A stretch of DNA of 64,000 nt from Nocardia coubleae NBRC 108252 (GTDB taxonomy: Bacteria; Actinomycetota; Actinomycetes; Mycobacteriales; Mycobacteriaceae). The DNA lies in NCBI RefSeq assembly GCF_001612805.1, contig NZ_BDBD01000009.1, forward strand, positions 1-64,000, in the 5' to 3' direction. The position numbers and the translations under genes were made by a program. Below, one piece after another: positions 63,472 through 64,000 of this stretch. How positions within the stretch are numbered: the stretch's first letter is position 1; the number at the start of each line of letters is the position of its first letter. The notes under the pieces are model-generated. The model ran no database searches. It had not been told where the DNA came from and saw only the letters and a list, made by a program, of their open reading frames with translations.

Positions 63472-63738
63472 TCATCCCCACCACTGTGTCCACAGCAGGG
63501 CGCCGGTCATCACGAACACGACCGCCGACCCGGCCAGAGCCGCCACCCCGCGCCGCCGATCCGCGACGATCTGCGCCCCGACGACGACCACCGTCACCAG
63601 TACATGCCACGTCAGGGATTCGCCTCCCGGCCCGGGAAAGTCGCGGCGCGCACCGATCAGCGCGGCACCGACGACCACACACAGCAGCGCGACGACACCG
63701 CCCGCCACCACACCGCTCAGCGCCCGGACCGCCGTCAC
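63472..63738 (-). CDS. Small three-helix membrane protein
   Basis: 88 residues. Three hydrophobic segments (LSGVVAGGVVALLCVVVGAA, WHVLVTVVVVGAQIVAD, VAALAGSAVVFVMTGALL). I do not recognise the family, but Nocardia and Mycobacterium carry a similar short gene after a PHP-domain gene. The GTG start overlaps the stop of that gene by four bases (GTGA), so the two are coupled. Confidence 0.72.
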   Translation of the reverse strand: MTAVRALSGVVAGGVVALLCVVVGAALIGARRDFPGPGGESLTWHVLVTVVVVGAQIVADRRRGVAALAGSAVVFVMTGALLWTQWWG

Positions 63739-64000
63739 GAGGAGATCACCGGAACCCCGCTCGCCTTGCTGATCAATACCTCGAACTGTTCCGGATCGGT
63801 GCGGCAGGCGCCGATCTCGATGGTCTTGTTGCTGCCGTGGTAGTCCGACGACCCGGTACGCACCAGGCCGAGCTCGCCGGACAGCTCGGTGAGGACCGCG
63901 CGATCGGCGTCGCTGTGATCGGGATGGTCGATCTCGAGGCCGGTGAGACCGAGCCCGGCCAGCTTCCTGATCTCGTCGAGCGCGAGCAGCCTGCCGCGTT
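63735..64000 (-). CDS. PHP-domain metal-dependent phosphoesterase, C-terminal part
   Basis: Only the last 88 codons are inside the window; the gene enters from the right edge. The reading includes LAGLGLTGLEIDHPDHSDAD and VRTGSSDYHGSNKTIEIG, where the SDYHG segment is the conserved metal-binding block of PHP phosphoesterases (TrpH/YciV type). These cleave phosphodiesters such as pAp or short oligonucleotides. The end is coupled to the small membrane gene. Confidence 0.85.
   Translation of the reverse strand, partial: RGRLLALDEIRKLAGLGLTGLEIDHPDHSDADRAVLTELSGELGLVRTGSSDYHGSNKTIEIGACRTDPEQFEVLISKASGVPVISS

Noticed and set aside
1..64000. CRISPR arrays, tRNA or rRNA genes, insertion sequences, prophage
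   Set aside because: I looked for regularly spaced repeats, TPsiC-type tRNA signatures, transposases and integrases and saw none; a dedicated tRNA and IS scan would settle this.

Overview
The window reads as chromosomal DNA of a high-GC, mycolic-acid-type actinomycete, most likely Nocardia or a close relative. The evidence is an EspG-family ESX chaperone next to ESX-substrate-like proteins, a mycobacterial-type fused 2-oxoglutarate decarboxylase (Kgd), a secreted cutinase, several Ser/Thr kinases with single-pass architecture, many fatty-acid/acyl-CoA genes, frequent GTG starts and GTGA/ATGA gene overlaps. No rRNA, tRNA, CRISPR array, insertion sequence or prophage was seen.

Layout. 1-5.0 kb: two tandem paralogous Ser/Thr kinase genes (the second frameshifted), a GNAT acetyltransferase, a small membrane protein and a Thr/Pro-rich anchored protein. 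5.0-7.4 kb: an acyl-CoA dehydrogenase pair. 7.5-10.0 kb: a secreted Pro/Ala-rich protein, a secreted beta-propeller and an alpha/beta hydrolase. 10.0-12.4 kb: an orphan ESX-type set (two helical substrate-like proteins plus EspG). 12.7-16.5 kb: a 1277-residue RecB-nuclease/UPF1-helicase fusion whose catalytic motifs look eroded. 16.6-21.7 kb: a DEAD-box RNA helicase, a carbon-nitrogen hydrolase, a phosphoribosyltransferase, a PLP alanine racemase/D-threonine aldolase-like enzyme and a TetR-like ligand-binding domain. 22-25 kb: a PtpB-type phosphatase, a truncated AMP-ligase and an enoyl-CoA hydratase. 25.1-31.4 kb: an EcsC-like protein, an ABC ATPase and permease, and a fused double-unit ABC exporter. 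31.5-35.3 kb: Kgd. 35.3-37.5 kb: a third kinase with a companion membrane protein that resembles its sensor domain.

37.6-45.3 kb is accessory in character: secreted and membrane proteins of unknown role, an SDR, and three divergent regulator/target arrangements (XRE-MmyB type, TetR, XRE-cupin), each with inverted repeats in its intergenic region. 45.3-51.3 kb holds a TetR regulator divergent from a flavin monooxygenase - SDR - HSL-type lipase - FadD run that recalls the mycobacterial mymA operon in content. 51.3-56.2 kb: a cutinase, a Uma2 nuclease overlapping a DHA2-type MFS exporter tail to tail, and small DUF4328 / DUF6188-like / SMI1-KNR4 genes. 56.3-64 kb: an acyl-CoA carboxylase carboxyltransferase, two divergent ProX-like binding lipoproteins without a transporter, a lone ribbon-helix-helix protein, malic enzyme, a fumarate-reductase-like flavoprotein, a small membrane protein and the C-terminal part of a PHP phosphoesterase running off the right edge.

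The most unusual items are the intact but motif-less nuclease-helicase, the kinase/companion sensor pair, the orphan EspG triad, the truncated AMP-ligase, the transporter-less lipoprotein pair and the small immunity-like cluster near 55 kb. Family assignments come from reading the translations and remembered family motifs; no database search was run.
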